From positions 2,046,001 through 2,110,000 of the forward strand of contig CM035306.1 of assembly GCA_002900995.3 (NCBI GenBank): 64,000 nucleotides of DNA, in the 5' to 3' direction. A model generated the notes under the pieces. That model saw nothing but the letters and a program-made list of their open reading frames with translations, made no database searches and was not told the origin of the DNA. Source of the DNA: Ganoderma boninense. Its lineage: Eukaryota; Basidiomycota; Agaricomycetes; Polyporales; Polyporaceae. Shown here one piece after another: positions 10,391 to 22,596 of the stretch. The stretch's first letter is position 1. Every line of letters starts with the position of its first letter. Position numbers and translations under genes: made by a program.

Positions 10391-13300
10391 CTACACCCTC
10401 AACGAAACCTCTTTTTGGCCACTCCCCACGTCCACCTTGTGTACCTGCCCGCCAATGAAGTACGTCACGGAAGCCAACCCAACCTCCCCACTGGCTACCT
10501 TCACTATGACCTCGCTGCCCTGGAGCTGAGTTTCGACGACACCCGCAATATCTGTACCCTTCCCGATGGGCACTTCCGTCTGCACGACCTGCCCCTCCTC
10601 AAGCTCATATACGTGTACGTCGATCGCGCTAGCGAAGTCATAATCCGGGCGTCCTATACCAGTCGGGCCCAGGGCGAGCACTGTGCCTTGGCGTACCCAC
10701 ACCGGCAATTGATCGACTGACACGACCTCCTTGATCCAGACGGGGCCCACCTGCACGCGCGACGGGTCGAAGAACGCTGTCCACCGACCCGCAGGGAGGT
10801 AATATTCCGATTCCTCGCCGCTCGGAACGAACACTGGCGCCACCAATAGTGCGGGCCCAAGCATGTATTGCTTGTCGAGGTGGTGCGTTGTGCGGTCGTC
10901 GAGGAAGTCGACGAACATTGCACGCTGGAGTGGGTGACCCTTCTTGTGGCCCTGGATGGACTGCCGTGCAAAACACAGATACGCGGCGTCAGTGAGCGGG
11001 ACGCGTCGGGAGGAGAGAGACGCACAAGGTTGTATAGGTATGGCATGAGTCGGTGCTTCGCGTCAAGGTAGCGCGCCATGTACGTTGCCGCATCTTCTCC
11101 ATATTGCCACGGCACACGGTACGACATGGAGCCGTGCAATCGGGAATGCGACGAGAACAGTCCGTATGCCACCCAGCGATGGTAGATCTCCGGTGGCGGA
11201 TGTCCTTCGAAACCGCCGATGTCATGCGAGGCGAATGCGAAACCGGAGGACGTCAAGCTGAGTCCGCCACGAAGTGTCTCTGCCATGGCCTCGAATGTCG
11301 ATTCACAGTCGCCGCCCCAATGCTATGAGACGAGTCAGCATGCCCGCTGTCTATGGCTGAACATGTTTCGGCTGCAATGCTGACGTACCACAGGGAATCT
11401 GGGATGGTCTATTTCAGCAAACATGGAGACGAATGATCATCCCGATCAGAACATACCTCTGTCCGCCAGCCGTCGCGGAGCGCGCAAACACGACAGCTTC
11501 GCCTTTTCCAAACCGTCGTTCTAGCAGTCGGAATACCATCTCGTTATAGATCACAGAGTACGTGTTGTGTACGCGCAATGGATCGGACCCATCGTAGAAG
11601 ACAACGTTCGCGTGCGGGATCCTCTCTCCAAAGTCGGTCTAACCCCGTACCAGGCCAGGCACGGTGAGCACGCCAGTAAGCAAAGTAGAATAAAAGAAGC
11701 CGAGAAGAACAACCGAGAACACGTACCTTGAACGTGTCTACACCTAGATCGACGAGCGCATCTAGCTTCTCTTCGTACCATTGTAGGGCTGCCGGGTTGG
11801 TAACGTCGACGACGCCCAGACCAGGCTGCCATAGATCCCACCTGGTGAGATGCACATTGCCGAGATGAGTTCGCACGGCAATGCATAGCGATTGTAAGAA
11901 ATAACTCAAGAGGAACGTACTGCCATGGAGTGCCATCCTTGCGCTTGATCAGGTACCCGCCCTTGACGGCCTCTTGGAAGATCGGAGAAAGCTGAGAAAT
12001 GTAAGGGTTTACTGTCCACGTTATCCCAAATTCGCGGAGTGGGACGGAAATGTTCGAAATGGTGAATTGACAGAAGAAATGAGCGTGATGAGAAGAGCAT
12101 GATCAGGCAGAACACGATGGGAGATCAGCTGGGAAGGACGCACTCCATACGCAGATTTTCACTCCGTATTTCTGTTTGATCTCGGATAGGTAGGCCTTTG
12201 GGTCAGGGAAATTGTCGGGGTCGAACGTGAACGAACACCTGGTGTGCAAGTGGGCAACATGGACACACGCTAAGCGATTGGGGAACCCGACAGAGAATGT
12301 GGATACGCACCATTCGTACTGCTTCATCCAGAAGCAATCAAGGTGGAAGACTCGTACTGGGCACTTCCTGTCTGTCATGCCCTGTAGGAAGCCAGATACT
12401 GTCTTCTCATCGTAAGACGTGAGGAAGGAGGTTGAAAGCCATAAGCCGAAGGTCCAGGCAGGCAACAATCTAGACCAAAGTGAGTAATGCTCAGGAAGGA
12501 TATAGAGAACACTCGTACGCTGGACGACCAGTGATTCGTGTATAACGTTCAAGGATCTGTTGCGTATATTTAGAGTTTATTGACTGCGAATCCTCCTCCG
12601 ATGAACTGACCTCCAACGGCGACGGACCATAGATGATGAAATATTCCAGACTCGAGCCTGCAACGCTCACGCCTACGCGGCTGACCTTCTCGCTGCCCAC
12701 TTCGAACTCGACTTCTCCAGGGTGGTTCACGAACACCCCATAGTTCCGGTTCGTGATATAGAACGGGACGCATTTATAGGCTTGCTCGCTGGATGTGCCG
12801 CCGTCCTGGTTCCAGATGCTGACGGACTGACCTGGGATATGTTACATCCAACCCGAGATGAACTCTGTACGTGGAATTGCGCGTACCATTCTTGACGAAG
12901 GGCCCGAACTGCTCGCCCAGACCATATACGAGTTCTCCGGGAGAGATGTTGAGCTCCGAGTGGATGTAACGTACGAACTCTGGGGGCGATCCTTGGTGCG
13001 GGTTCGAGCTGAGGTCGGTGGTGAGGCATGAACTGTTCGACGCGCTGCGGAGGGTCCATTTGTATGGTACGTCGTAGATCGCCTGGTGCTTGTAGCCCGC
13101 TGCAGTAAGTGTGCGAGTGGCGGACTTGAACGTGATCGTATAGGGGTTCTGAGTTACTTCAGCGGTCACTCCTCCACTGGTGACGGTGAAAGTGTTCTCT
13201 GTTCTGGAGAGAGACGCCGAAGGAACGGGCGGATCGTCCGGAAACAAGGCGATGTCGGGGGTTGGGTCTGTGGTCTTGAAGTGCTCAATCTTCACTCCAA

Positions 13301-13555
13301 CCACCCCTTCGGTCGGGGAGTGAACTCGAATACTGAGTACGGGCCCTAATGGGGAGGTGAAATATGCATTGTCAATGCCGCAGGGTATACAGAAGATATT
13401 GCGTCACCTGCAAGAGTATCTCCGCGATGGCGAATGGGCTTGGTGGAAACCTGAAAGTTGAACCCATCGCCGTCCTGGACTCCCTGGACGACTTGAAGAC
13501 CGAGGTAAGGCTTGACGCCGCTTTTAAGCAACCAGAAACCGTCATTGAACCTCAT
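10391..13555 (-). CDS. GH31 alpha-xylosidase (YicI-like)
   Basis: This enzyme should release alpha-xylose from the ends of xyloglucan oligosaccharides. Many short introns break it. Domains in order: N-terminal beta-sandwich ([16 protein letters not shown], then [18 protein letters not shown]), the barrel with [18 protein letters not shown] and [14 protein letters not shown], the nucleophile motif TDFGERIP (about 11612-11638), the acid/base motif HWGGDCES (about 11306-11323), then [14 protein letters not shown] and [19 protein letters not shown], and C-terminal sandwiches with [14 protein letters not shown]. This pattern is closer to bacterial YicI-type alpha-xylosidase than to secreted alpha-glucosidase. 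No signal peptide is seen at the start, so it is probably cytosolic and acts on imported oligosaccharides. A TATA-like box is at 13613-13619. Confidence 0.93.
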
Positions 13556-13612
13556 GCTGCCGAATGAGTGACTAGGGAAACAGATCCAAAGGGAGAAGAC
13601 GGGGCATGAAGC

Positions 13613-13619
13613 TTATATG
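13613..13619 (-). promoter_or_regulatory. TATA-like box of alpha-xylosidase
   Basis: CATATAAG on the minus strand lies about 60 bases before the alpha-xylosidase ATG at 13555, which supports that start. Confidence 0.45.
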
Positions 13620-14228
13620 CCAGAGGAGCCAAGACGCAAAAAACGCCTACGGCCCGGGAGGGCGTGGGCGGGACGGCACATCATTGACCACGACCAAGAT
13701 ACAGGACTGGAATTAACAAAAGTGGAATTTCTTCAGAAGATCGTCTTCGCACATGACGACGCTCGGCCCCCTTCTACCCAATCCCAATGTCGCCTGAACA
13801 TGCTTTGCACGTTATACCATGTGAACAGAAGAGAAGCACCGGATGATATCGCTTCAGCCCCGCCGCGTCCCGTGGTACGATCTGCCGGTCGCCGGCGCGC
13901 TCATGGTCCACTCATTAGGTGGGCGACTTGTGGTCGACCGATCGGCATTGGAGACAATGGGCCCGGCCATCTGCCTCCACCTGCTTGCAACTGCTGAATA
14001 AGAGGGCTTCCGTTGCATATGCCATGACTCCAGCCCGACTCGTACGAACTTCAAGTTCATCAGAGACAAGCAGGCCAGAGTCTCATGATCAATGACGTAC
14101 CCCGAGCAGCATTGGCAAGAGACCCCTCTCGTCCTTTCCATCTATATCTCCTCGTTGCTCGGATGCAATGCATACCTCAACTTAGAGTTACTTAAGGCAC
14201 GCGCTCTTTTTCAGCGTAGACTGCCGAA
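13620..14228. other. Intergenic, nothing recognised
   Basis: This stretch lies between the alpha-xylosidase promoter and the dehydratase pseudogene. I see no supportable gene. The missing N-terminal part of the dehydratase is not found here in any frame. Confidence 0.4.
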
Positions 14229-15359
14229 GTAAAGTTCCAACTCCTGCGTTCTTGGCGAATGCTTATCGCTGGATATTCAACCTTCCTTCCAGTACAGAGG
14301 AATCTCCCATTTCGCACAGAACGCCCTTCAACTTGACGCACCTGTCACGCACCTGATCATTGCGTCCAGTAAGAATGCGGGCCTGCGGCTTGTGCGGCGG
14401 ATGCCCTACAACTTAGATGTACTGTCTGCCTGCCCCACGGCGTGGAACAGTCGAGGATCGACTTCATGCGTCAGATGGGCGCAGAGGTCGAGATCGGAAG
14501 GACCTGTGACCCTGAGGCATTGAAGCGTGTACAAGAAGCCATTGGGTTGGACGCCAAGGCGTGAGTGGTCATAATTGAGAGCTTAAATTGGAGGGAGCTC
14601 ACCGACAATCTGACACAGGGTGTTGATCCCTTCATATGACCATTCCCTCTTGTGGGAAGAGCATGCGAGCATGGTCCACGAGATCCAGCCGTCAACTTCC
14701 TGAAGGTGTCAATCCCGATGCTATTTTCTGCAGCGTGGGTGGAGGCGGTCTTGCTCGTGGCGTCATGGAAAGCTGTGGAGCAGTAGGATGGAATAATGGT
14801 GAGCCAGGCCACCAGCTTTTCGGGAAACCTTCACCTCTTCTACGCGCGCAGTCCCTCTTGTGACTATCGAGACGCACGGTTCGAACTGCTTCTATCAATG
14901 CTTGTCTCTCAATCAGGGTCCTTTCGCCAGCAGTACGGCATCGAATCCGCTACATGAGGCCCGGAACGAGCGCCGAAAATTAAAGGAGCACATCGCAACA
15001 CTTGCTCGCCTGGCGAAACTCGACTCTCGTGCTACCGTCTTAGGGGCAAGTTCGCCCTCGGGTGCAGCTGTGAAAAAGGCGCTAGATAGATGTGGGGGTG
15101 TAATAAGTACATACACTCCGGATGAGTTAGCAATGCAGACAGCACTGCGCTTCGCAGGTGAATACCACTGGAAAGTATTGGCGGCAGATGGCATACCTCT
15201 GGTGATTTATTTTCTGCAGGCATCACCTTGAATGGCAGAGGAACACAAGATGTTGGTGGAACTGGCCTGTGCTGCTACCAACGGAGAATTCCATGATAGA
15301 GTGGTGAATTCTTGTAGAAATACAGAGCATGACAGCATGGCAGCAATTAGTGAATTGAT
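14229..15359 (+). pseudogene. Broken L-serine/threonine dehydratase
   Basis: The family deaminates serine or threonine with pyridoxal phosphate (PLP). Recognisable pieces are RGISHFAQNAL, THLIIASSKNAGL, VCLPHGVEQSRIDFMRQMGA, a PLP phosphate-binding loop CSVGGGGLARGV, VTIETHGSNCFYQCLS, TVLGASSPSGAAVKKALDRC and EHKMLVELACAAT. Introns remain at about 14563-14620, 14801-14850 and 15161-15236. Breaks: the N-terminal region with the PLP lysine segment is absent, the frame shifts near 14390 just after NAGL in a way that one lost base explains, and shifts again near 14690 with an apparent extra C. The homology is clear. Assembly error could explain one shift, but not the missing N-terminus. It is convergent with PET100. 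Confidence 0.8.
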
Positions 15360-15437
15360 ATGAGGTGTGGGATTCTAGGTACTGGGCGTTATGCTGATTG
15401 CAACATCAGTGCCCTGAGTCTGATTTGCAGAGACGTA

Positions 15438-15868
15438 CTACTCACACCATGGCCACCAACTCGAACTCGATTTCTTCTCGGCCTCTGCACGCTCTACGGC
15501 AGCAGCGACCTTTGCATCGGCCTCCCTTTGTGCCCTCCTCTCCACGTTTCTTGCCCTGATCTTGGCAAGTTCCTCCTTCAGTGTTGTGGAGTCGGAAGGG
15601 ATGTTCTGCGTGTCCCTCAGCCAACGAAAGGATCCGACAGCTGACGAAGATGAACGTACAGTGATCAGTCTCTCCTCCGGCGGGAAGATCTTGTCCTTAT
15701 ACTATAGCCAATGGATCTATTAGAGGCTGTCCTTGACTCTTAGATGATGATACATACCGGAAGGACGTTCCTCGCGTACCATTCGGGATTGCCGTAGTGG
15801 AGGAGCATCACGACAGGAAAGAAGACATACACGGAAAACTTGAAGACCTCGAGGTTGGGGCCGCCCAT
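15438..15868 (-). CDS. PET100: PET100-like cytochrome c oxidase assembly factor
   Basis: Pet100 is a small inner-membrane protein that helps assemble cytochrome c oxidase subcomplexes. The first exon reads MGGPNLEVFKFSVYVFFPVV, which contains the family start (GPNLE.FKF) and a single transmembrane helix, then NPEWYARNVLP. After a short intron the second part begins YKDKIFPPEERLIT and continues into a charged helix (LKEELAKIRARNVERRAQRE) and a C-terminal SSSSWWPW. The family is usually about 80-130 residues, which fits. A further small intron near 15655 cannot be excluded because the segment after LIT is poorly conserved. The start is the only ATG that gives the conserved N-terminus. Confidence 0.85.
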
Positions 15869-16382
15869 TGTGAGTTTTGGAGAGTGCGCAAGAGGACGGA
15901 GACAAAGAACGAGGTTGGAAGCAAGACACGAGCCCGGCGTCCCGAGTCCACATCCAGAGCAGATCCAGAGCACGCCCGTCCCGCGCCCATCCGGAGCCAT
16001 CCGGCCACTCCAACGCGCAGGCGCCCACCCCAAGCCGAGACCATCCCAAAATGGCAGTCCATTAACGACCTTGCCTCGAACAGACGCTCGTCCCCTTCCC
16101 TCTCGCGGACTGAGCCCATTCTCACCGGTCCTCGGCTTCAATTTCAGGCCCCAGCACACGTCGCAGAGCGACAATGGTGCGCACCCATGGGTTTAGGGTA
16201 TGCAGGATTGATAGGGCGAACACATTTAGACAGCCGAGATCAACTAAGGCTAGTACCCTCTACAGTCGAGCCGACATCGTCCCCCAGTCCAAGGTATTAC
16301 AAGGTCATGTTATGAACGTAATCTGAGCGTTTCTAGCCTGAGCAGCAACGGGTGAGCGTAAAATTCTTTTTCTATCGTCCCC
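15869..16382. other. Intergenic region upstream of PET100
   Basis: It contains the PET100 promoter and the 3' region of the cupredoxin gene. A long frame on the plus strand (15797-16315) has low-complexity Pro/Arg-rich sequence and overlaps PET100 antisense, so I do not call it. Confidence 0.4.
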
Positions 16383-17315
16383 TCAGGCCACAAGCATCAT
16401 GGCACCGCTAAAAACGCCAAGCATGACGGTGAGCGCAATCGATGCGCCCAACGGGAGAGCACCAGACGTGCCCGAGGATCCGCCTGACGTCGCCGCAGGA
16501 CTGGCAGTGGCAACGGCGCCGATGCCACCCGTGACGGGACCGTTGTCCTGAAGCGTCTGCTCCGACGCGCCGACCTTCACGGCGGCGGCTTGCCAAGCAT
16601 CGAACGTGTTGCCAGTAGACGGTGCGTTAATGGACCTATAAACGTAAACGGAGGTGGTTAGTCAGCGAGAAGCCATAGATGAGCGAGGAGAATGGTATAC
16701 GTGCCCGACCATGCCAAGACCACAATGAGTTGGCGACTTGCAGAAGAAATATATGGCTGTAAGGGACAAGCAATTCTTGAGCGGAATGTTCTAAAGCGGG
16801 CTCAGGCAATGTTACTTACGTTCTTGGTCGTTAGTCACATTGAGGGTCCATTGGACGGAATTCTGGAGGCCGGAGTCGAAGCCATTCTGACCACCCTGGG
16901 CAGCAATGGGCAGGCAAGGGTTGCTAAAGTCGCCTTGGGTGACAGAGTGCGGGATATCGCCGCTATAACGACTTTCAGAAAGATGTCAAGACCGCACTCT
17001 CGACCACCACGTACCTCGGGAAGAAGAAAGTGATCAAGGTACCGTTCGGTGCGGTGATGTTAGCCGGGTTGAAGACGAAGTTACCACCGGCGCCGACATC
17101 GATCTGTAAATTCAGGAGCATAAACATGAATCCTTGTTGCCGGTGATTTTTTAAACACTCGCATTAATTTGACCTTGCGTGCTCGGGGGCGCTGAAGGAG
17201 CAGCGGCAGCAGCAGAGGTAGCGGGACCTGGGGGCGGTGGACCATATATCTGAGGGTTGGGCGACGCTGTCGCAAGGAGAGGAAGTAGCGCGAACGTAAG
17301 GACGGCTTTGAACAT
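16383..17315 (-). CDS. GPI-anchored extracellular cupredoxin
   Basis: This is a secreted blue-copper protein held at the cell surface. The first exon codes for the signal peptide MFKAVLTFALLPLLATASP followed by a Pro/Ala/Ser-rich linker. Later exons give IDVGAGGNFVFNPANITAPN, the ligand His in PHSVTQGDFSNPCLP, SVQWTLNVTND, and then FFCKSPTHCGLGMVG, which has the Cys, His and Met expected of a type 1 copper site. The end is a Ser/Gly/Thr-rich segment and a hydrophobic tail (ALPLGASIALTVMLGVFSGA), typical of a GPI signal. Related fungal proteins are often annotated as extracellular serine-rich proteins. Whether it carries out electron transfer or only binds copper is unknown. Several short introns separate the exons; junctions were inferred from the domain pattern. 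Confidence 0.87.
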
Positions 17316-20035
17316 CTCGACTGGCCGGAGGAGGTGGGGAAGTTTGGTGAGGAGAGGTGCCCAAGCGAGCTGACTGCCTTTGAATGGCAATGCGGAGGCA
17401 ATGGGTTGCGAGTGACACCGAGGGAACTTCACGCTTTATAGCTGCAAAGTCGAATCCGAGGCATTGCAAAGAGTACTTCCCGCGGCACTGCGCAGTTACA
17501 TCCGTGTGGATCCTAGCACGCAGAATGCGTGAGTAAACATGAAAGGATGTCCGCCGAAAGTAGGGCACACAACTGATCAGCGGAATTTGTGCGTCCAATC
17601 ACAATCATGACACCGAGTCGGGACCTGAACCGTTGTTTTTAGCGGCAGAGATGAGGTGCCACCTTCGCACAAGTTGCTTGTGCCGTGTTTCATTTCTTCC
17701 ATGCCAGGCTTTCAAGTCCCCTCGTGGGTTGCGATAGGCTGTGTTCTCGTCTTGAATAGTGTCCCACCAGTGAGAAGATTCTCGCGCTTTTGGCACGGAC
17801 CGTCGACCGACGAAGAACTGTTAGAACTGTGCTCCGCATTCGCGCCTTCGATGCGTGCCCTGGATGCTATTTGCACAGTTCCCCTTCAATACGTCGTCAG
17901 CGGAGATGGCATGAGGGTTCAATTCCAGAAGACCACCGTCAACAGCAACTCGCCGAAGAGGCTAAGAGTACCACGTACTTAGGCGCCGGAGTGTTGGTTT
18001 ACATACCAAAGGAGGAGTGCATTCCCTAAGCTCGAAGGATCGATCGAGCCACGCGATCGAGGAGGGGCGTGGCGAAAGGGATGGCTTCTTGCAGGCCAAG
18101 GATAGGAAATTAGAGCACAAGGAGGTCCGCAGCACAGTGACACACCTTCCCAGACCACACGCCTTCGAAACCCGATAGTGGGATTATGCGAGCGACATCA
18201 GGAATGTCGGGGCCCCGCCTCGCAGCTGGGAAACAGGCTTCCAGGGCACCGGCCCTTCCTGAACCCTAGCCTTTCGACTTGGAAATGTAGAAGGAAGACA
18301 GTGGTGGCCGAGATATCCGCCCGCAGCAGATCATCTTGCCCGGCTTCCATGGCGGAGACAGCGTGGAACTGCATTTGAATGGATCAACTTTGTGGGTGCG
18401 GAGGTTATGCTTCGTCAGCTGGGTTGTTGAGGCCGCGTACCCAGGGCGTAGCTTGGACCCGGCCCTATCGCATTCATTGCCCAAAGGGATATCTCAGTAG
18501 AGAATAGACATCAGCTTGACGAGTGCCGGATAACTTACATCGAGTCTCATCATTTTTGGCAGGCCGTCCATTATGTACGAGGTGGTGTTGACATAGACGA
18601 ACAATTGTAAGGTCATTGGTCAATGGTAGTGCCTTTCGCGTGAATGCAGTGGGCACCATCATGATCATAGGATGACATCTTTATCGAAGCTTAATGGATG
18701 TTTTACACGGAAGGATCTCAGCTAAAAGGAATCTACATCCAGAAGTTTGCGAACAGGGGACTCACAGAAACTCATCACCACCCAGGCTCAGTCAGATAGC
18801 TAAGCATTGGTATCCAGTTCTTGATCAACGGGCCTTATACAACAGCTGTGAGCTGTGCCATGGTGACTACGTTGGTCCATAGCAAGGAACGAAATCAGGG
18901 ACTCACCACTCTGGGGCCTTCTCGACCCACAAATCCATTGCCCTGTCATTACATCGAAGTCGTGGCATAGGTGCATTGAACCACTTCGAATTCTGCCCCG
19001 TGATTATCCATCCTCCGTTGGGGAATGAGGGGCCTACAACGAGGTGTGCAGACCCGGGGAGAATAATAGACACAGTTCCATTAGTTCCGTTCCGTCGCCA
19101 ACTAAAACTTGCGATGAATAGCATTTGTCTCCCAGGGCAGACGATAATGACCTTGTTGCGTGGGGGGAGGACGGTCATATAACGAGTAGCACTGGCCCGG
19201 GCATGCTGCACCGTTGTTTGGGGAACCCCATCCCTCGATGGCTACCTGATGCATTAATCTTGTGTTCTAGCTATCAACAAGCTGTAGGAGGACAGCGTGC
19301 GTTGCTTGCAGCGAATGGAAGGCGACAATACGTACAAGATCAAAGGTTCAAGGAATTCGAATCACAGTTTGTTGCCAAGCGCCGTCGCAACCTTGTCGGG
19401 CGCTACAAAAGCGCGAGCATCGACCTCTTCCAAGATAGGCAAGTGTTTAAGAAAACCAATTGAGCGTGCTCTATCCAACCTGGTCACACTAGGAGAAAAC
19501 ACTTGCGCCTTGGCTTGAAGTTAGAGAAGTCTAGGACGAGCTCAGATGTAATTCCATCGTAAACCTCGGGTTAGAGGGGGGCACTTGCAGCATTCATTCG
19601 GGCCCAGCAGGCGAAGATCTCAACGGAAGGTTTGTATGGCTTCAGTCAAGCGGCACGCGACAAGTCGGAAGAGGAGGCTTTGCGTCCCCAACATCTCCAA
19701 CACCGTGGCAAGGCACCGCCTTCGGACAGAGTCCTCCGGCAGGCCCGCATCCTGCAGGCAGATATCTCGAACTGCGTATAGGGTACTCTGCAACAGCAGC
19801 ACCCAGCGAAATGGAGCGTGCCGAATGGACAACTCCCGCCCTACAACCGCGCAGCCATGTCTCAATGGACCCGCAGACAGGGATTCGGCACCCTTACATT
19901 AATATCGGCTCACCCAAAAATAAACAACATGATAGTCTACGGCAGTGGCGCAGCACCATACGTAAGTGTAAGACCGCCCCGCACCCCAAAGAGCACACAG
20001 ACTCACACAGGTTACGAAACCCTCCGCCACGCCCC
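17316..20035. other. Gene-poor stretch with possible gene relics
   Basis: In 2.7 kb I find no gene I can name. On the minus strand two pieces look protein-like: 18903-19211, with GTVSIILPGSAHLVV and FPNGGWIITGQNSKWFN, followed after a possible GTGAGT donor by more sequence, and about 18540-18620, with VNTTSYIMDGLPKMMRLD before a GTAAGT donor. They may be exons of one decayed gene for a secreted protein, but I cannot assign a family or a start. The remainder shows no coding signal. Confidence 0.35.
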
Positions 20036-21898
20036 TCACGTCTCACCACCGCCAGCGCTCATGCCCTGGACCGCGAACTGCACTCTTCGCACGTCCAACG
20101 TCCGCATGTTCACGAGCACGAGCAACCCCGACTGCTTGAAGTTCGGCACGAGCACAATCCGACACCGCTTTGCCCGTCTGTCCTCCTCGTCTTCTGCATC
20201 CGCCTTCCCGTCCTCCGACACAAGCTTAGTCGCGAACGCAGGCTGGTTTCCGACGACATAGATGTCCGGCGTCTGAGGCATCACGAAAGGGTCCTTTGCG
20301 AAGTACGGATGGCACCACAGCGTGTCTGGCGCAGTGGGGGCGATGTGTCTCCACCGGAGGGTCGCTTCGGCGAGTGCCATGCGCGTGATGGGTGGCGTTG
20401 GTACATATTTGAACATGTCGTCCAGAGGCTGGCCAGAGTGGACGAGAACGGTCCGCACGATCTCAGCCGTTTCTGCTGTTTCTGCGTGGCCTTTAGCCTT
20501 TGTTTTTGAAGACGAGGCCCCTGGCTGACTGGCTCGCGACGTCGATTGGGCGTTGCGCGAGGGGGATATATTGATGTAAGTGGGGTTTGATTCGCAGCAA
20601 AAAGTGGCGTAGTGAGAAGCGCTCCCGAACATAGCACGAGGTAGCGGCTGTTGGGGTAGAATAGTAGCAGCGGGATCGGATGGTCCGGGGAGAAGGTGCA
20701 CAGGTAGCGACCGACAGAGATCTAACAAATGTCCTGAGAGAGCCTGCGTAGGATGTGGGGTAAAAGACGCCTCTTGGCCATATCTGCGCTGGCGATGATT
20801 GCGTTAGTGTGATTTGACGATTCAAGAAGAGAAGTCCTTACAGATTTCCTTTCTGCTTCTCCGCCGGAGGATCCACTGGCGTTAGAGACCAAGGAGAGGG
20901 AGTTGCCGGCGATAATAAGCCTAGAGATGCATGAAGACTGAGTCTGCTCTCCGATGCTGCCAGCTTCTCCGGTCAGGTATTCTGCCAAGAGTTGGAGGCG
21001 GCCATCAACGGCATCTGCAGCGCCAACTTCAAGTCCAGAGATGAGAGCGATCCATTCGTCGGAGACATGTGGAAAGGGACCTAATAGATCCCTGTTCAGT
21101 GCATAGGCATATGGCGATCAAAACTGTTGGTCGCTTACCATCGACATCCATACGCTCTTCATCTACGCTCCAACTCGGCCATTCCAGGCCTGCTGTGGGT
21201 TGCGGGGCCATTCCAGGATAGCAAAGATCCACCACTTCGAAATCGCCATTATGAGTTTCGATTCCTAAGGCACCGAGGATGACACCAGTTACTAAGCAGG
21301 CCGAGGAAATGGGGCCGCCGACCAGACATATGCGACCAGACTCGTCTTCTATCATGACACTATCATCATCAGAGTGAAATTTTTCCTTTGGGGGAGGAGC
21401 TGGGATGGAACGCTGGTGATTGTGGGGTCAAGTTGAGTCCCAGATAGTGGTGAGTGGACACGCACATCTCTGGCAATGTCTTCGAGAACGTTTGGTTTCA
21501 AGGGCATATCCATGTATATTGTTCCGATGATGAAACACAGTTTGCCCTTTTCAATATCGAGAACGCGAGGAACGAAGACGGGATTGCCTGGAGCACTGTT
21601 TGATAGGGTGGGGTTGCTCATCAACTAGGGAACGCACCTGCGACTTCGTTCCATCTCCTTTTCGCCCTCTGCTCAACGTGTTGCCTGAGGGCGCGCAATC
21701 TGACGAAGTATATATTCGAATACTGATGCTTGTAGGACTTGTCGCTGGCCTTGATGAGGAAAGACGCGTCGTCGGGAGGAGCGACGAGGGCGGTGGAGGG
21801 ACGAGTGGGAGGCGCATGAGGTATCGGGCTTTGCTGGATGAGGGGTGACGGCAAGGGAGTGAGATGGGGACGACTTACATCGGATCGACGACGGCCAT
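20036..21898 (-). CDS. POL31: DNA polymerase delta small subunit
   Basis: This is the second (B) subunit of replicative DNA polymerase delta, which holds the catalytic and accessory subunits together. Exon 1 is MAVVDP plus part of a codon, and a 46-base or so intron leads to FLIKASDKSYKHQYSNIYFV and LRALRQHVEQRAKRRW. Then come the OB-fold part VPRVLDIEKGKLCFIIGTIY, IEDESGRICLVGGPI, and the inactive phosphoesterase-like part: LYRHIAP-type segment LRWRHIAPTAPDTLWCHPYF followed by DPFVMPQTPDIYVVGNQPAF near the C-terminus. The end is VRRVQFAVQGMSAGGGET. Length is about 450 residues, as usual. It is divergent from glutamate decarboxylase with about 0.7 kb between starts. Confidence 0.93.
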
Positions 21899-22596
21899 TC
21901 CAACAAAGGCTTAGGCAAGGGAGGGCGGACGGAGTCGGAGATGGACGCGAGGTTAGAGTCAAGTGCAGGACGACGCGACTAGGACGCGTCTTCCAAGACG
22001 CGTCGCGATGCTTTGACGCTGTTTGGCTCAGCCACCTGCCGGGCCGGCGGTGCGGGCTGTGCGTCATGGCTGACGTCATGGACATGCAGCTCAGCGAGCG
22101 ACACGAGGCGACACAACCTCGGACTTGCTTACTATTAGTGCTAGACTCGTACTGGCGACTGCGACGAAATGCCAAATGGACATGGGACTTGCGAGCATTT
22201 CTATAAACTCAACGTTACGTTGAACACTGTCAGCTTTCGCCAACCCTGGTGGCTTATCGTCGCAGTCCGAGTCCTCATCGGCGTGTTTTGTTCCACCACG
22301 CGCTCACGCCCATCGATTGCGCCGTTCCTTCGCCTCCATCTTGCTCTGCCAATGCCACTGCCACGTCCATCTAGAATCCCCTCGTAGGGCCAGGCCTAAT
22401 GGTCCGTGAACTCGTGGGACGGTCCGAGTTGGAGAAGGGTCTCGTCAATGATGTCACCCCCCTACCGGGAGGGGCACATAGCTTAAATCACCCCCTGCCA
22501 TTGATATTTATAGCCCCTTTTACCCCCTCTATATAACTCTGACTGAGCTATACTCCCGCAAGACGTCTCTCTCCCCACCTATCCTCCGCAGACAAT
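21899..22596. promoter_or_regulatory. Divergent promoter region POL31 / glutamate decarboxylase
   Basis: This 0.7-kb region separates the two divergent starts. Close to the decarboxylase it has five CCCCT or AGGGG pentamers (22459, 22470, 22492, 22514, 22524) in 70 bases, then TATATAA at 22530-22536, about 61 bases before the ATG. CCCCT is the yeast stress response element core, so stress control is a reasonable inference but is untested here. The POL31 side shows no TATA box. Confidence 0.5.

Noticed and set aside
15797..16315. 172-residue plus-strand frame
   Set aside because: Pro/Arg-rich, antisense to PET100, no domain or splice signals.
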